Assembly: GCA_000442125.1 (NCBI GenBank)
Contig: KE546975.1
Location: 558,001-622,000 of the forward strand
Source: Opeltia flavorubescens
Lineage: Eukaryota > Ascomycota > Lecanoromycetes > Teloschistales > Teloschistaceae
Reading direction: 5' to 3'
Length of the DNA: 64,000 bases
Positions 13,741-27,110 of the stretch are shown piece by piece; position 1 is the first letter of the stretch; each line of letters begins with the position of its first letter. Both the position numbers and the translations under genes were made by a program. The notes under the pieces are model-generated. The model was not told the origin of the DNA and ran no database searches. It saw only the letters and a list, made by a program, of their open reading frames with translations.

Positions 13741-14837
13741 TTTATTAGATTATCGGCTATTAGTAAATTTAATAAAAATATAAAAGATTTTATTATATAT
13801 TTTTTTCTTTATTTAGGTAATTATTTTCTAGCGCGTTAATATTTATAGATAATAAGATATAATAGTAGATAATATATTTAGATAGCTGCTTTATTTATCT
13901 ATTATAATATTTTATTTACTTTATAATATAATAAAAAATATTTTATTTACTATACTATCTATAAGTTTAATATAATATTTTTTATTACTTATTATATTCT
14001 TTTTCTATATTATTATATTATTTTTAGTAATAACTATTCTTAAACTATAGAATTATATTCTAATAGTATAACTTAACCCTTAATTTTATTATAGGAATAC
14101 TAGCTAGAGAATATTTTAGGATACTTATAAACTACTAATAGTAAAATATATTAATAAAAGCTTCTAGTAATAATATAATTACTTTAATATCGGCGTTATA
14201 TACTAAAAATAGTATAATTTTAGGATAAAAATAATTTATAATATTTTATACTAATATAATATTATATCGAATAATCTCTTCTAATACTATAATCTATCTT
14301 TTAATATTTTAAAATACGGTATAAATTATAGGATACGACGTGTAAAACTATAAAGGCTTACTAATTTATATACTCGAATAACGCGTGATTAAACTTTTAC
14401 CGTAGTATCCCGCGCTATATTTAAAACACGTAATATTATTATAATATTAGCGTATATACGGGTGCCCCTAAAGTATATATAAAATCTATTTATTTAGAAT
14501 TTACAAGGTTAATATTTATAAATTCTAATATAGCTATATACCGGCTAGTAAAAGATAAAAATATATTATATAAATTTATTACTTCTTAATAAGATTTAAA
14601 AGATTAAATTTAAATAAAAGGGATATAATTATAAGGCCAGAGGTTTAGTAGGTATAAAGTTTATAAAAGGTAGGGCTATATTTAATACAGGTAGCGCCTA
14701 TATTTAATAAAAACCCTGCGGGTTTTAAGCTATTAATTCTTTAATAATAAATCTTATTATTATTTAGATAAACGTCTTCTATATTCTATTATATAGCTCC
14801 GTTGACCCGAGGTTCGCAGGTTGCTTGCCTAGCGACC
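13741..14837. other. RIP-mutated spacer with a weakly mutated end
   Basis: It is uncertain whether the preceding pseudogene continues; a coding-like patch can be read on the plus strand near 14100-14340. The last 200 bases keep original features: an AACCCTGCGGGTT hairpin near 14702-14716 and an unmutated GC-richer patch at about 14791-14835 that still has TGAC, TTGCTTGCC and CGCAGG. The patch stops exactly where recognisable Gypsy B sequence begins, so it marks a junction. Confidence 0.55.
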
Positions 14838-17060
14838 TTATATAAAGAAACTTTTTATTTTAACCCCTATTTTATAGTATTACAATACGAATACTAAAAT
14901 TCGTATAAAAACGGATATATTAAAGTATAGAGTAGGGGGGATTTTTAGCTAAAAATTAAGGGAAAATTTATACTAGTATCTAATAGTATTTTTTAACTAT
15001 AAGTTTAAAGGTATAAAAGTCTATTAAAATATATATAATAAAGAGCTTTATACTATAATATTAGATTTTAAGAATTAGTGGTATTATTTATAAAAAGCTA
15101 AAAAAACAATCTATATAATTACGGATTATAATAATTTTAAGTATTTTATAACTATAAAAAAATTTATTACGAAGTAAATATAATAAATAAAAAAACTAGC
15201 TACATTTAATTTCTATATAAAATACCGGAAAAGTTTATTAAATCTAACTAATATACCGTTTAAAAGGCCTAATATTATAAAATTTAATAATAGCGAGGAT
15301 AATAATAAATATTTCCTTATTTATTTTATAAAATAAATTTTATAATAAAAACTACTAGTTTAAATTATAAAAAAAAATAAAGTATTTATAATAATTAAAT
15401 TTATAGTAATTTTAATAGTATAACTAAATAGTATAATTATTATAAATACTTTCGCTATTTATAAGGATAAAAAAAAATTTAAAAAAATTTATAAATTTTT
15501 AGATTTTATAAACTTTCGGCTTTTAATTTAATAGATTATTAAATTAGAAATTCTTTTTTTAAATATATAATTATTTATAACGAAGTAGTTTTTTAAGTTT
15601 TAATAAATAGACGCTTTTATTATAAAAGAGGAATAATATTAAAAATTTACTATTAATTAAGAAAAATTTTTAAAATAGAGGATTAGAGAAAATAAATTAT
15701 TTTAAAAAAATCTAATAGTTTATATACCTAATAATTTAAGAATAAAAAAAGGAATTCTTTATATAAATTATAATAATTTTCAAGCGGGTTATTTTATAAA
15801 AAAAAAATTAAGGATTCGGTTTATAAAAAATATTATTAATTAAATATAATTAAAAAAATAAAGAATTATTATAAAATATACTTTAATTATTAAAAAGTAT
15901 AAATTTATTATTATAGATTTTATAACTAATTAAAACTAATTCTATTAGAAAATATAAAGCTATTCTATATAGTAATAATTGATTTTATTATTAATTTACT
16001 ATTTATAATCGATTTTTATATAAAAAGGACCTATAGTTTAATTTTTATATTAATAGATAAGTTAACTAAATATATAATAAGTATTTTTACTATTAAAAAT
16101 ATTAATATAAAAAGGTTTTTAGAGCTATTATAATATAAATTTATTAAATACTATAAAATTATACGGGAAATTATTAGTAATAAAAGGTCGCTTTTTATAA
16201 ATAAACTCTAAAGTACTTTTTATTACTATTTAGATATTAAAAGAAAATTTAATACTATATTTTATTTTAAAATTAATAGCTAAATAAAATATTAAAATTA
16301 AATATTAAAATATTATTTATAAATTTTTTATAATTATAAATAATATAATTAATCGGAATTATTATTTTCGGTAAAGTTTATCTATAATAATAATAAATAT
16401 ATAAATATTAGTAAATTATTAAATAAATTATTTAAAAAATATATTATTACTTTAAAAATTAAGTTTAAAAATATAATTTTTTAGAAAAAAGCGCTTTTAA
16501 TATTTAAGAAAGTAAAATAGTTAAAAAATTTAAAAAATTATTTAATTAAATTTTATAAAAAAGTTTTTAAATAGTAGATAAAATATTAAAATACCTATTA
16601 TAAAACTATAAACTTTTAAAAAAAATAATATAATACTATTATAAAATATTAATATCCGTATTTTAAAGTTTAAAGAAAAGTTAAATTATAAATAATTAAA
16701 GCCTTTTAAAGTTTTAAATAAAATTAATAAATAAATTTATTTTTTTAAACTACTTAAATAATATAAAAGAATCTATTCTATATTCTATATTAATTTTTTT
16801 AAATTATTATACTTTTATAATAAAGTTTCTAAACTTTAATCTATTCTAATAAAAAATAAAATAAAATAGGAGGTAGAATAAGTATTTAATAAATATATAA
16901 TTAGGAGTAAACTCTAATATTTAATTTATTAAATTAATATTATATTTTTTAAAATTTTTTAAAAGCTAATCAATAACTTAAATAATATAAAGGAATTTAT
17001 TCAAAATTTTAAATAAATAAAATTAAAGGTTAATACGCTAAAAAAGATAAAAACTAGAAT
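14838..17060 (+). mobile_element. Ty3/Gypsy lineage B: 5'-truncated pol fragment
   Basis: The fragment begins abruptly in the RT/RNase H connection, reading KKLFI then KIRIKTD (family: ETDASDYAVGGVLSQ). RNase H follows with NNFKYFITIKK, for DHKNLKYFMTTKK, near 15120-15155. An integrase-like region runs from about 15650 to 16600 with an IDFI block near 15910 and an RSLF block (family: DRGSLF) near 16185. A chromodomain-like segment lies at about 16860-17010. Upstream RT, protease, gag and 5' LTR are missing, and I found no LTR at either end. It is a truncated insertion or a deletion remnant. Its sequence differs from family A and is closer in style to C. Confidence 0.8.
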
Positions 17061-18580
17061 AAAAAATATATTAAAAAATAAAAAAAAAGGGGTAAACTAT
17101 ATAAAACCTAGTAATTATTTAAAAAATTATTATTAGAAATTTATATATAAATTAAAAACTTATATTATTATATTAATTTAAATTATTATTATTTCTATAA
17201 ACTAGTCTATAATATATTTATATTTTTAAGCGAGACGATTAATTATTATATTTAAAGATAAATTATTAATAAAAGTTTAAAATAAATAATTAAAGAAAAA
17301 ATTACTAATATATATTTTTTTAATAATTTATTAAATATTATTTACTATATTTTATAGTAAAATAGAAGCTTTTACTATTATAAAAATAAAAGGTTTAATT
17401 ATACTTACTACTATTAAAATAGTCGTATTAATAAGCCCGCGTTTTATAAAAAAATTTACTTTAAATTTTTAAAAATATTATTATTAAAAAGTAAAAATAA
17501 CTTTAAAATTCGCTTTTAAATAAAAATACTAATAAAAAAGATTTTTAAATATATATTATTCTTTTAAAAAGTAGATATCCTATTTATATTAATAATTAAT
17601 AAAAAAATAATAATTATATTTAATAATCTTTTTTATAAATATATAGTAAATATATAAAAAGTTTATTATAAAGCGTTTAATATATTATATATATTAATTA
17701 AATTTTTATTAATTAAAGAAAATTATATTAATATTTAACTTAAAAAATTTAAAAAATTTAAATAATTATTTAAAAGTATTATTAAAATTATAAATTAAAA
17801 AATTATAATTTAAATATTTAAAAAATCTATTTTCTATATATTTTTAAACTATAGCTCCTTTTTATAATTTTCCTTAAATAAAAAAACTGTAATAAAAATT
17901 ATATAGAGAGTTTAAAAATAATTAATTTTAGATTTATTTATCTACTAAATTAACTAGAAATCGTAAAATTAAATAAAAATTTTAAAAAAATAAAAAGAAT
18001 TTATTATTTTAATATTATAATTTAATAAATAAATTATAATAATAATTAAAAATTATATTTATATAGCAGACTATACCTTTAAATTTAAAATAAAAGAAAA
18101 AATTATAAAAAATTCGCAGTTTAATAAAAAATAAAAATTTAAAAAAAAATATAATTATTTAAATATTTTAAAAAATATTTATTAAAAAAAATATTATAAA
18201 AATAAAAAAAAACTTGATAAATAATAATTAAATAAAAAGGTAATTATTTATTTTTTTTATTATATTTATAATTTTCTAGAGAATATAATTCTAAAAAAAA
18301 TTTTAGTTTATTCTATACTTACTATTATATATTTTTTAAAAATAAATTAAGGCCGAAATTAAATTTTAAACGACTTTATATAATAAAAAATAGTTTAATA
18401 TTATTAAAATAAATTTAAAACGTTTTATTATTATATAATAAATTAAATACTATTTTAAAAAAAAATTATATAATAAAAATACTATTTATTTATAAATTGA
18501 ATATTTAAAAATATTTTAATATAATTAAAGGCTAAAATTTATAAATTTTATTTTTTAAAAAGATTTTAAAAGAATTTTAT
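17061..18580. other. RIP-mutated spacer between Gypsy B and C1
   Basis: Very A+T-rich and low in complexity. It may include the 3' untranslated part of Gypsy B, since elements of this kind can have long 3' regions, but no LTR pair could be seen. No frame or repeat was recognised. Confidence 0.5.
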
Positions 18581-18585
18581 ACTAT

Positions 18586-18842
18586 TATTATAATTGGTAA
18601 TAGTCTAGTTTATTATAATATCGTAGAGCCGTTGTATAGCTTCGGCTAAAACGTTATATCGCTATATTATACTAGTAGAAAAGAGGGTTTATATAATTAA
18701 AGGAACTCTTTTTAATATTTATAGCTTTCTAGATATTAATATATATATATTTTCCATATATAGCTTTATATATATAATAATAGAATATTAGACTATTATT
18801 TATACTTTTATATAGTTTCCCTATTATTATATCCTTTTTATA
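18586..18842 (+). repeat. 5' LTR of C1
   Basis: 257 bp, paired with 25997-26253. It starts TATTATAATTGG, for an original TGTTACAGTTGG as still partly seen in the C2 5' LTR. It contains the motif CCGTTGTATAGCTTCGG. Confidence 0.88.
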
Positions 18843-21800
18843 CTTTAATATTTCTATTTTTTATAAAAAGTAGTTCGACTATATCGCGAAGCTATAATAT
18901 AAAGTAGTAATAATAATATTATATTTATAATTAGATTATAAACGCTAACGAATATAGCTATATTATAAAATAATACTATAGATAAACTTATTAGCGATAT
19001 TTTAAATATAAAAATTCGAGTTTTTAAAATAGAATAAGTTCTAGTTTATTAATAAAAAAGGTTAGAAATATTAAAGACTAAAAAAGAATTAGGATTTTTA
19101 AGGCTATTTATTATTATATATTAATAATAAGCTTTTAAAACCCCGATTAATAATTTTAAATATATTAAAAAATAGAAAATAAATAAAAAGTTAAAGTTAA
19201 AAGTTTTTAATTTTATTTAATATAAAAATAAAAGCTATATAAAATATATATTATTTAAATATAAATATAAATATATTTTTAAAATTTATTTAATTATATA
19301 TAAAATAGAAGCTTTAAAAATTCTATTTAATACGGGCTACCTCGGTTATTATTTAGCGAATATATAAAACTAAATTAAAAAAATAAATTTAAATATTAGG
19401 TTTAAAATAATTTAAAAAGAATAATTAAAATTTTTACTAAATTAATTTAATCCTTAAATTATTTATAGTATTAAAATAATATTATAATATTTTAATATAA
19501 AATATTATAATAGATAAAATATTTTTTTATTTATTAAATATTTAAAAAACCTTAAAAATTATATAAAAGAATTTTTACTAGATTATATTTAAATAAATAT
19601 CCTAAAAAACGCCCTTTAAAATAATATAACCGATAAAATACTTAAAATATCTAACCTTTTAAAAATATATTAAAGGATTATTAATTAAATAATTAAAATA
19701 AAATCGGTTTAATTATAATATTAAACGCGTACTAATTATAATAATATAAATACTAGAATATTAAATTTTAAAAGCTATAGAAATAGTTAAAAAAAATAAA
19801 ATTTATTTAATATTATTATATCGGCGATTAACGCGAATATAATAATAACTAATTATAGAAATTATAAAGGCTAGTATAACTTTTAAAGATATAATTTAAA
19901 TAGTAGCTATAAATTCTATAAGGATTATAATATATTAATAATAATTATTTATTAAAAATATAATAAAAAAAGCTATAAAAAACCTAATTACCTTTATAAA
20001 AATAAAGAAGGAAAAGATAAAACCTAATAAATATTATTTTTATACTATTAAATTGTTGATAAATAAAACTATAAATATTTTATTTAATTATAAATATAAT
20101 TATTTAAAAAAAAGAATAAAAAGTTAAATTAACTATATTTATTAATTATAATATAAACCTAAATTTTATATTATAATATTATATAAAGGAGCTAAAATTA
20201 TATAATAACCGCGATATTAAAACGCTAGTTAGAATATTAAATAATATAAATTTAATTTATTTTTAAAAATATAAGCTTTTAATTAACTTTATTAATTTAA
20301 AAAAAAAATTTAAAATAATAATAAATAAATATATTAAAATAAATATTAAGTCCTTTAATATTATATTTAGCCTCTTCTAATTATATTAATATAATCTAGA
20401 TATTAATTAGATATATATATAATAAATATAACAAGATTTTAGTATTATTTTAATAGGAATAAATATTAAACTAATCCCGGTTAAAAAATTAGAATATTTA
20501 CTAGAAGTAGAAGAATTTAAATAATTATACTTTTTTAATATAAAACTATATAATAAAAATAATATAATCGCTNTATATAATATTAAAAAGGCGATTTTAT
20601 TTAAAAAGTATATTAATTTAAAAAAAATTTATAATTTTTAAAAAATTAATAAACTCTTTAAATATTCTATAAATAATTATACCTTTAAAATAACGGGTAA
20701 TCTATTATTTAAACTTTTATATAATTTTTTAATTATTAAATTAAAGATTTTATAAATTTATATTAATAAAAATTTAATAAAAGGGTTTATCTATTATTTA
20801 ATATTATAAACTAGCGCTTTAATTATATCCGTAAAAAAAAAATAATAATTTTCGCTTTTATATTAACTATTAAAAGTTAAACCGGGTTATTATTAAAAAC
20901 CGATACTTTTTTCCTCTAATATTAGAAATTTTAAATAGGTTATATAAAATAATAATTTTTACCCGTCTAAATATCCGGAATATCTATTATTATATTAGAA
21001 TCCGGAAGGACGATAAATAAAAACCAGTATTTTATACTTATTATAGCTATTTTAAATATTATATTATATTATTTAACTTAATAAATACCCCGGTTATCTC
21101 TTAAATATATATTAATAATATTTTTTAAAATTTTTTAAACTTTTTTATTATAATATATATCAATAATTTACTAGTCTATTTTAAAAATAAAGCCGAGTAT
21201 TTAATATATATATAAAAAGTTTTTATAAAGCTATTATAATATAGGTTATATATTAAATTAAAAAAGTATTTATTTAATATATATAAAATTAGATTTATAA
21301 AATTTATTATTTATTTTAATAGTATTATAATAAAAAAGTCCTATATTAAATATATAAAAAATTAGCCCTTTTTAAAATTATATTACAACGTATAGTATTT
21401 CTTTAAATTTATAAATTTTTACCGATATTTTATTAAAATATTCTTATAAATAATACTACTATTAATATTATTATTAAAAAGCGGTAATAAAAAAAAGTTT
21501 AATATTAAATTTAATTTAATTAAAAAAGTAATTAATATATTTAAAATATTAAAGGAATATTTTATAATAATGCCTATTTTATAATAATTCGATTATATAT
21601 TTTAAATTCGTATTAAAATAAATATTTTAAAGTATATTATTTTAATAATTATCTCGCAGCCTTTTAGTATTAATATATAGATCCGCTAGTACTTTATTAT
21701 TTATTAATCCCGGAAGAAAATAACGGCTAAGTATAATTATAATATTAAAAATTTAAAAATACTAGTTATTATTTACGCTTATAAATAGTAGCGATATTAT

Positions 21801-24800
21801 ATTAAAAAAGCCTTTTATAAAATAAAAGTTATTACTAATTATATAAACTTTTATAATTTTTTTATAAAAAAGGAATTTAGCTATAAAATACTAGATAATA
21901 AAAACAGCTAGCTAAGTTAGATTTAAATTTAAAATATAGGCCGGGTAAATTAAACCCTTTTAATATAATATTATAAAAAAACAATTATAAAATATTTAAA
22001 ATTTATACTACTTTTAATATTTTAAATTAAAAATAAATTTATTTAATTTTATATTTTAAAAAATTTTAAAAAAATTTTAAAAAAGGCGTAAAATTAATTA
22101 TAGATTTTTTAAAAATCTAGTATTACTTATTTAAAACTTTTATAAAATAAAATAAAAATAAATTTAAAAATTTATAAAAAATTTTAAATAATATTAAAAA
22201 ATTATTAAAAAATAATAAAAAAAGCTATTTTAATAATAAAATATTATTAATTAATTTTAAAAATATTTAAAAAAACTTTTAAAAATTATTTAAAAATATT
22301 AAAACCGCTATTAAAAATTTTTTAAAAGCGGTAATAATATATTATATAGTAAAAAAAGCGAAGGTTAATATTTTTAATAAAAAGAGTAAACTTTTAAAAA
22401 ATACCTTTAAATATAGATTTTTAATAAAAAATCGCGTATTTAATATTTATATAAAGGAATATAATAATATTATATTATTTATATTTTTTTATAATTAAAA
22501 AATACTTTTAATATTAATAAAAAAAAAGATAAAAATATTTTAAAAAGTAATATAAAAGTATCGATTTTATTTTTTATAATTAAAAAAAAGTCTTTTAAAA
22601 TAAAAAAAAAGTAGATATTAATAAAAACTTATATTTTTAAAATATATAAAGAGCTAAAGGCTTTTTATAAATCTAATACTACTATATATAATAATATTTA
22701 GTTAATTTCTTTAGATAACTTTAATAATTTTAAAAATCTATAATTAAAGTGATAAATTATTAAAAAAGCGGCTTTAAAAAATATATATAATATACTCCTA
22801 TTATCCTTTTACTATATTATAAAAAGATTTTAAAAATTTAATAGTATAATTAAAAAATTCGTATTTTTAAAAAAAAAATTATTTAATAATTCGTTAAATA
22901 TTTAAATAACGTTAAAATAATTTAATAAAAGTTATAAATAATACTAAAATTAAAAATTACTTTATTATAATAAAAAATAATATTTATCTTTTAATATAAT
23001 TAAATAAAAAACCTTTAAATATAATTATAATAATTTTATAATAGGTTATTTTAATTATAAAAAAATATTAAAATTTATTCACTAAAAATATTTTTAATTA
23101 AATATAATAAAAAATATTAAATATTATATATATATTTATAATATATACTATTAAATAAAACCTATAAGGTATAAGTCGTATAATAAAATATAGCCGCTAA
23201 AAAAACTTTTAAAATCGTTTAACGATTTAATTATAAATTTTATTATTAATTTATCTTTATATAAATATTTCTATATTATATATAATTCGATTTTTATAAT
23301 AGTCGACCGCTATATAAAGCTTACTATATATATTTTATATTAAATAATTATAATTATAAAAGAACTAGCGGATACTTTTATTAATAAAGTATATAGTTAT
23401 TATAATATATTTAAATCGCTAGTTTCTAATTAAAAAACTTTTTTTATTTTATAGTTTTAATCTATTTTTTACTATTATTTAAAAATTAAATATTATTTAA
23501 ATACCATTTTTTATTTATAAACCGATAAATAAATTAAATAATAAAACTAAATTTTAAAATAATTTTTAAAGGGCTTTATTAATTATAATTAAAATAATTA
23601 AAATAAATAACTACCTTTTACGGAATTTATATATAATAATAATAAGTATACTTTTATTAATATAATACCGTTTTTTACCGCTGCTAATAGATATCCTAAT
23701 TTAAAAAACGATATTTAAATCGATAATATTAAAAATAATATATCTAAAATACGTTAATATACTAAAATATATATATATATATATATATTTAGTTTAAAAG
23801 TTAATAGAAAATAGTAATAAAAATATAATTTAAATATTATAATTAAAAGTATTCTATAAAATCTTTTATTATTAGCGATATAATATAATTAAATAAGCGT
23901 AATATTAAAATAAAAAAATTATTAAAAAAATTAAATTATAAATTTTATAAATTTTTTAAAATAATAGAATTAGTAAGTTTATAATTATATTATTTAGAAT
24001 TTCTAATATTAATAAATCGTATTTATTCTATTTTTTATATCTCTTTTTTTAAATTATATATAATAGTAGAAAAAAGAGGTAAAAAAAATCTACTACTTTT
24101 ATTTATTAATAATAAAAAGTAATATAAAATAAAAAAAGTATTTAATTTAAAATAATACTATAGGAAATTATAATATCTAATAAAATAATTTAGTTATAGC
24201 CTTAAAAATAATAACTAGTTTAATATTAAAAAAATATCGGGAGCTAGTGAGTATATAGAAGACTTTTATTATATATATCTTAAAAAACCACTAAATAATA
24301 GTAAAAAGGGCTTTTTAAAAAAGAGGTAAAAAAAGAGAATAAATTATAGCTGAACTATATATAAGCGTATAAATAAGGTAATAAGTAATATTAGAAATAT
24401 AAAATAGTAATAAAAACGAAATTTTATATAATTATCGAAGCTTATTAGTAAAATATATACTAGAAAATATATATTATAAAATATATTATTAAAGAAAATT
24501 AAAATTAAAGGGAGGTATTATTAAAATATAAATCTTAAAGCTATAACTATTTAAAAATAGTATAGGCCCGAAAATAAAATATAAAAATAAATATATAAGA
24601 ATAAATATTAAAAATAAATATAAAACGCTAGATAAATATAAGATTATATAATAATACTACCTTTTTTTACCTCGTTTTTATTAATAAAGGAAAGATTATT
24701 TTTTTTAACTAAATTTAATTACTTTTTTTTAACGATTAAAGGATTTAAGCGGTTTTAATATAAAATTAATATATAAAATCGCGTAAAAAGGGTAAATATA

Positions 24801-25996
24801 TAATAAAATATATTATATTAATATCTATATTAATTAATTTTTTTAAAATATAAATAGTTTTAATAATATTAAAAATACTAATAGTTTTTTTTTATTATAT
24901 TTTAGCTTTTTTTTAAACTTCGATTTATTTATAGTTAAAAAAGATAATAGCGCGCGAGTAATATATAATATATCGCTTTTTATTTTTATTAATAACGTTA
25001 ACAGTAATAATAATAAAAACTATTTTATTAATTATTAAAATAAATTTTTAAAGAATTTATATAGGTTAAAAAAACTACCGCTATATATAGATTTAATATA
25101 TTAATTTATATTTTTTATAAAATTTAAAATAACGCGTATAATATTTAGAATTAATACTAGATTTCGTATAATAAATAAGAATATAATAAATAGTAAAGTT
25201 ATTCTTTAAATATTTTTTATTAGGGGTTATTAAATAATAGTATTAAATAAATAATATATATTATAATACTAGCTTTAATATATCGATAGTAGTAATTTTT
25301 TTATAAAATTAAAGTACTTAATAATATTAAAATATCGGGCGTTTATATATTCTAAAGATTTTTTTAGTTATAGGAGTTTTAAAAGCTTTAAAACCTATAA
25401 TAAAAAATATAAAAGTTTAAAAAGATTTATAAAAAAAATAAAGCTAATAAATAAAAGTAAAATATAATAAAAAAAATAAAAATCTAAATTAAAGAATAGA
25501 TCTATATTAAAGGAGAAATATTTATTATATATTTATAAATAAAAAATAAAATTATATTATTTAACGCGAGATTTATAATACTAGTAATATAAATTAAATT
25601 ATTTAAAATTTAATAGCTTTAATTATTTATAATTATTATAATATAGTATAATTATTAAATAGAATTATTAAATAATATTAATTTCTATAAATATATTTTA
25701 ATATAAGTATTTAATAAATATTAAAAAATATTAATAATATATTATAATACGACGGCTAATATTAATATTAATACCGAATAATCTTTAATATATAAAATAA
25801 AGCTATTTATATATTTTTTATATAATAATAAAACGCCTTATATATAAATATATATTAATATTATATATTTTTAAATTATTAATTTAATTAATACGCGTTT
25901 AAGTACGCGCGCTTTATATAAAGGGTTTAACTATTTATTATATATATATCGCCTAATTATAGAATAATAAAAATACTATTATAAAAAAAGGAATAT

Positions 25997-26253
25997 TATT
26001 ATAATTAGGAATAGTCTAGCTTATTATAATATTATAAAGCCGTTGTATAGCTTCGGTTAAAACGTTATATCGCTATATTATATTAGTAGAAAAAGGGGCC
26101 TATATAGTTAAAGGAATTCCCTCTAACTTTTATAGCTCTCTAGATATTAATATATATATCTCCTCTATATATAACTTTGTATATACGATAGTAGAACGCC
26201 AGATTATTACCTATACTTCTATACAGTTTCCCTGCTATTGTATTCTTTTTACA
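25997..26253 (+). repeat. 3' LTR of C1
   Basis: 257 bp, paired with 18586-18842. It ends TTTTTACA with an intact terminal CA. A purine-rich stretch (AAAAAAAGGA) just before it fits a polypurine tract. Confidence 0.88.
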
Positions 26254-26633
26254 ATAATAGTTTATTTAAAATATTTAAAAATTAATAAAAACCATTTATA
26301 GTTATTAATAATATAGGTTTAGAATTAATCTAGCTATATTTAAAGCTCTCGACTCTATTATAAATATAAATATTTAGATTTTTTTCGCGGTATTATATTA
26401 TATAAATAAATAAAAAATAGTTGGTTTTTTTATAAAATTTATATTTAATTTAAATTTTTATAAGGAAATTTTAATATAATAGCTATAATTTAAACTTTTT
26501 ATATAAAATTAAAACTTTAAATTTATATTATTAATCTAATATTTTGATATTTATTAAATTAAAAAGTGATATATTTTAGTAATTTTATAGACTAGTAAAT
26601 AGCTTTTTCTAGCGATATATATCTATCTATATT
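26254..26633. other. Spacer, nothing recognised
   Basis: RIP-type A+T-rich sequence between C1 and the 62-bp array. It has a few surviving TG dinucleotides (ATTTTGATATT, AAGTGAT near 26540-26570) but no frame or repeat. Confidence 0.5.
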
Positions 26634-27110
26634 AAAACTTTAGAAATTATCTAATAGTATAACGCGAAGTATTTATTAATCTAAAATTCTTATATAAAAC
26701 TCTAAAATACTATTATTAATAATTTTAATTTCGTATATATATTATAGACTTTTATATAAAACCTAAAGATATTATTATTAATACTTATAATATTATATAT
26801 ATATTATTAGTTTGTTATTAAAGTTTAAATATACCTTTAAATAATTATTTTAATATTATATATCTACTATAAGCTTATTATAAAAGCTTATATATATCCG
26901 CTAGTAATAGTTTAAATATTATATATCTATTATAAACGCCCCCTAAGATTTAAATATATCCGTAAATAATAATTTTAATATTAAATATTGATTCGAAGCT
27001 ATATTTAATAGTTTAAAATATTTAATAATAATAATTTAAATATTATGTAAATATTATAAACTTTATTTATTAATTTAAAAATACCTATAAAAATATTATA
27101 AATATTATAG
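26634..27110 (+). repeat. 62-bp tandem repeat array, about 7.5 units
   Basis: Units begin near 26634, 26696, 26758, 26820, 26882, 26945 and 27007, each with a head like AAAACTTTAAAA and a tail like ATATATCTATTATAAAC. The spacing is 62 bp with one 63. The unit is not a multiple of three, so it is unlikely to be coding. Units differ by many substitutions, so the array predates much of the mutation. Confidence 0.8.

Larger units (their letters stand above)
18586..26253 (+). mobile_element. Ty3/Gypsy element C1: full length, RIP-inactivated
   Basis: This 7,668-bp element is bounded by 257-bp LTRs. RT reads Y-I-N-N-L-L-V-Y at 21156-21179, for an original YIDDLLVYS. The thumb and RNase H region (about 21400-21960) includes AAPL-like and EENYG-like blocks. 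Integrase lies at about 22620-23720 (INFI block, then IIVDRYIKLTIYI near 23295-23335). A chromodomain is readable at about 24115-24300. A further 1.7 kb before the 3' LTR has no recognised domain. The bases outside the LTRs (ACTAT and ATAAT) are not a clean duplication. A second copy, C2, lies inverted at 49070-57505. C1 lacks the two 369-bp insertions found in C2, so it shows the empty sites. One N occurs at 20573. Confidence 0.9.

Noticed and set aside
14791-14835. tRNA fragment (GGTTCGCAGG resembles a T-loop)
   Set aside because: No acceptor or anticodon stem can be paired around it.
23769-23788. (AT)n or (TA)n runs as structured signals or origins
   Set aside because: Such runs are common throughout and are expected from RIP end products; nothing sets them apart.
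18581-26258. 5-bp target duplication of Gypsy C1
   Set aside because: ACTAT and ATAAT agree at only three of five positions, and one RIP change does not reconcile them.
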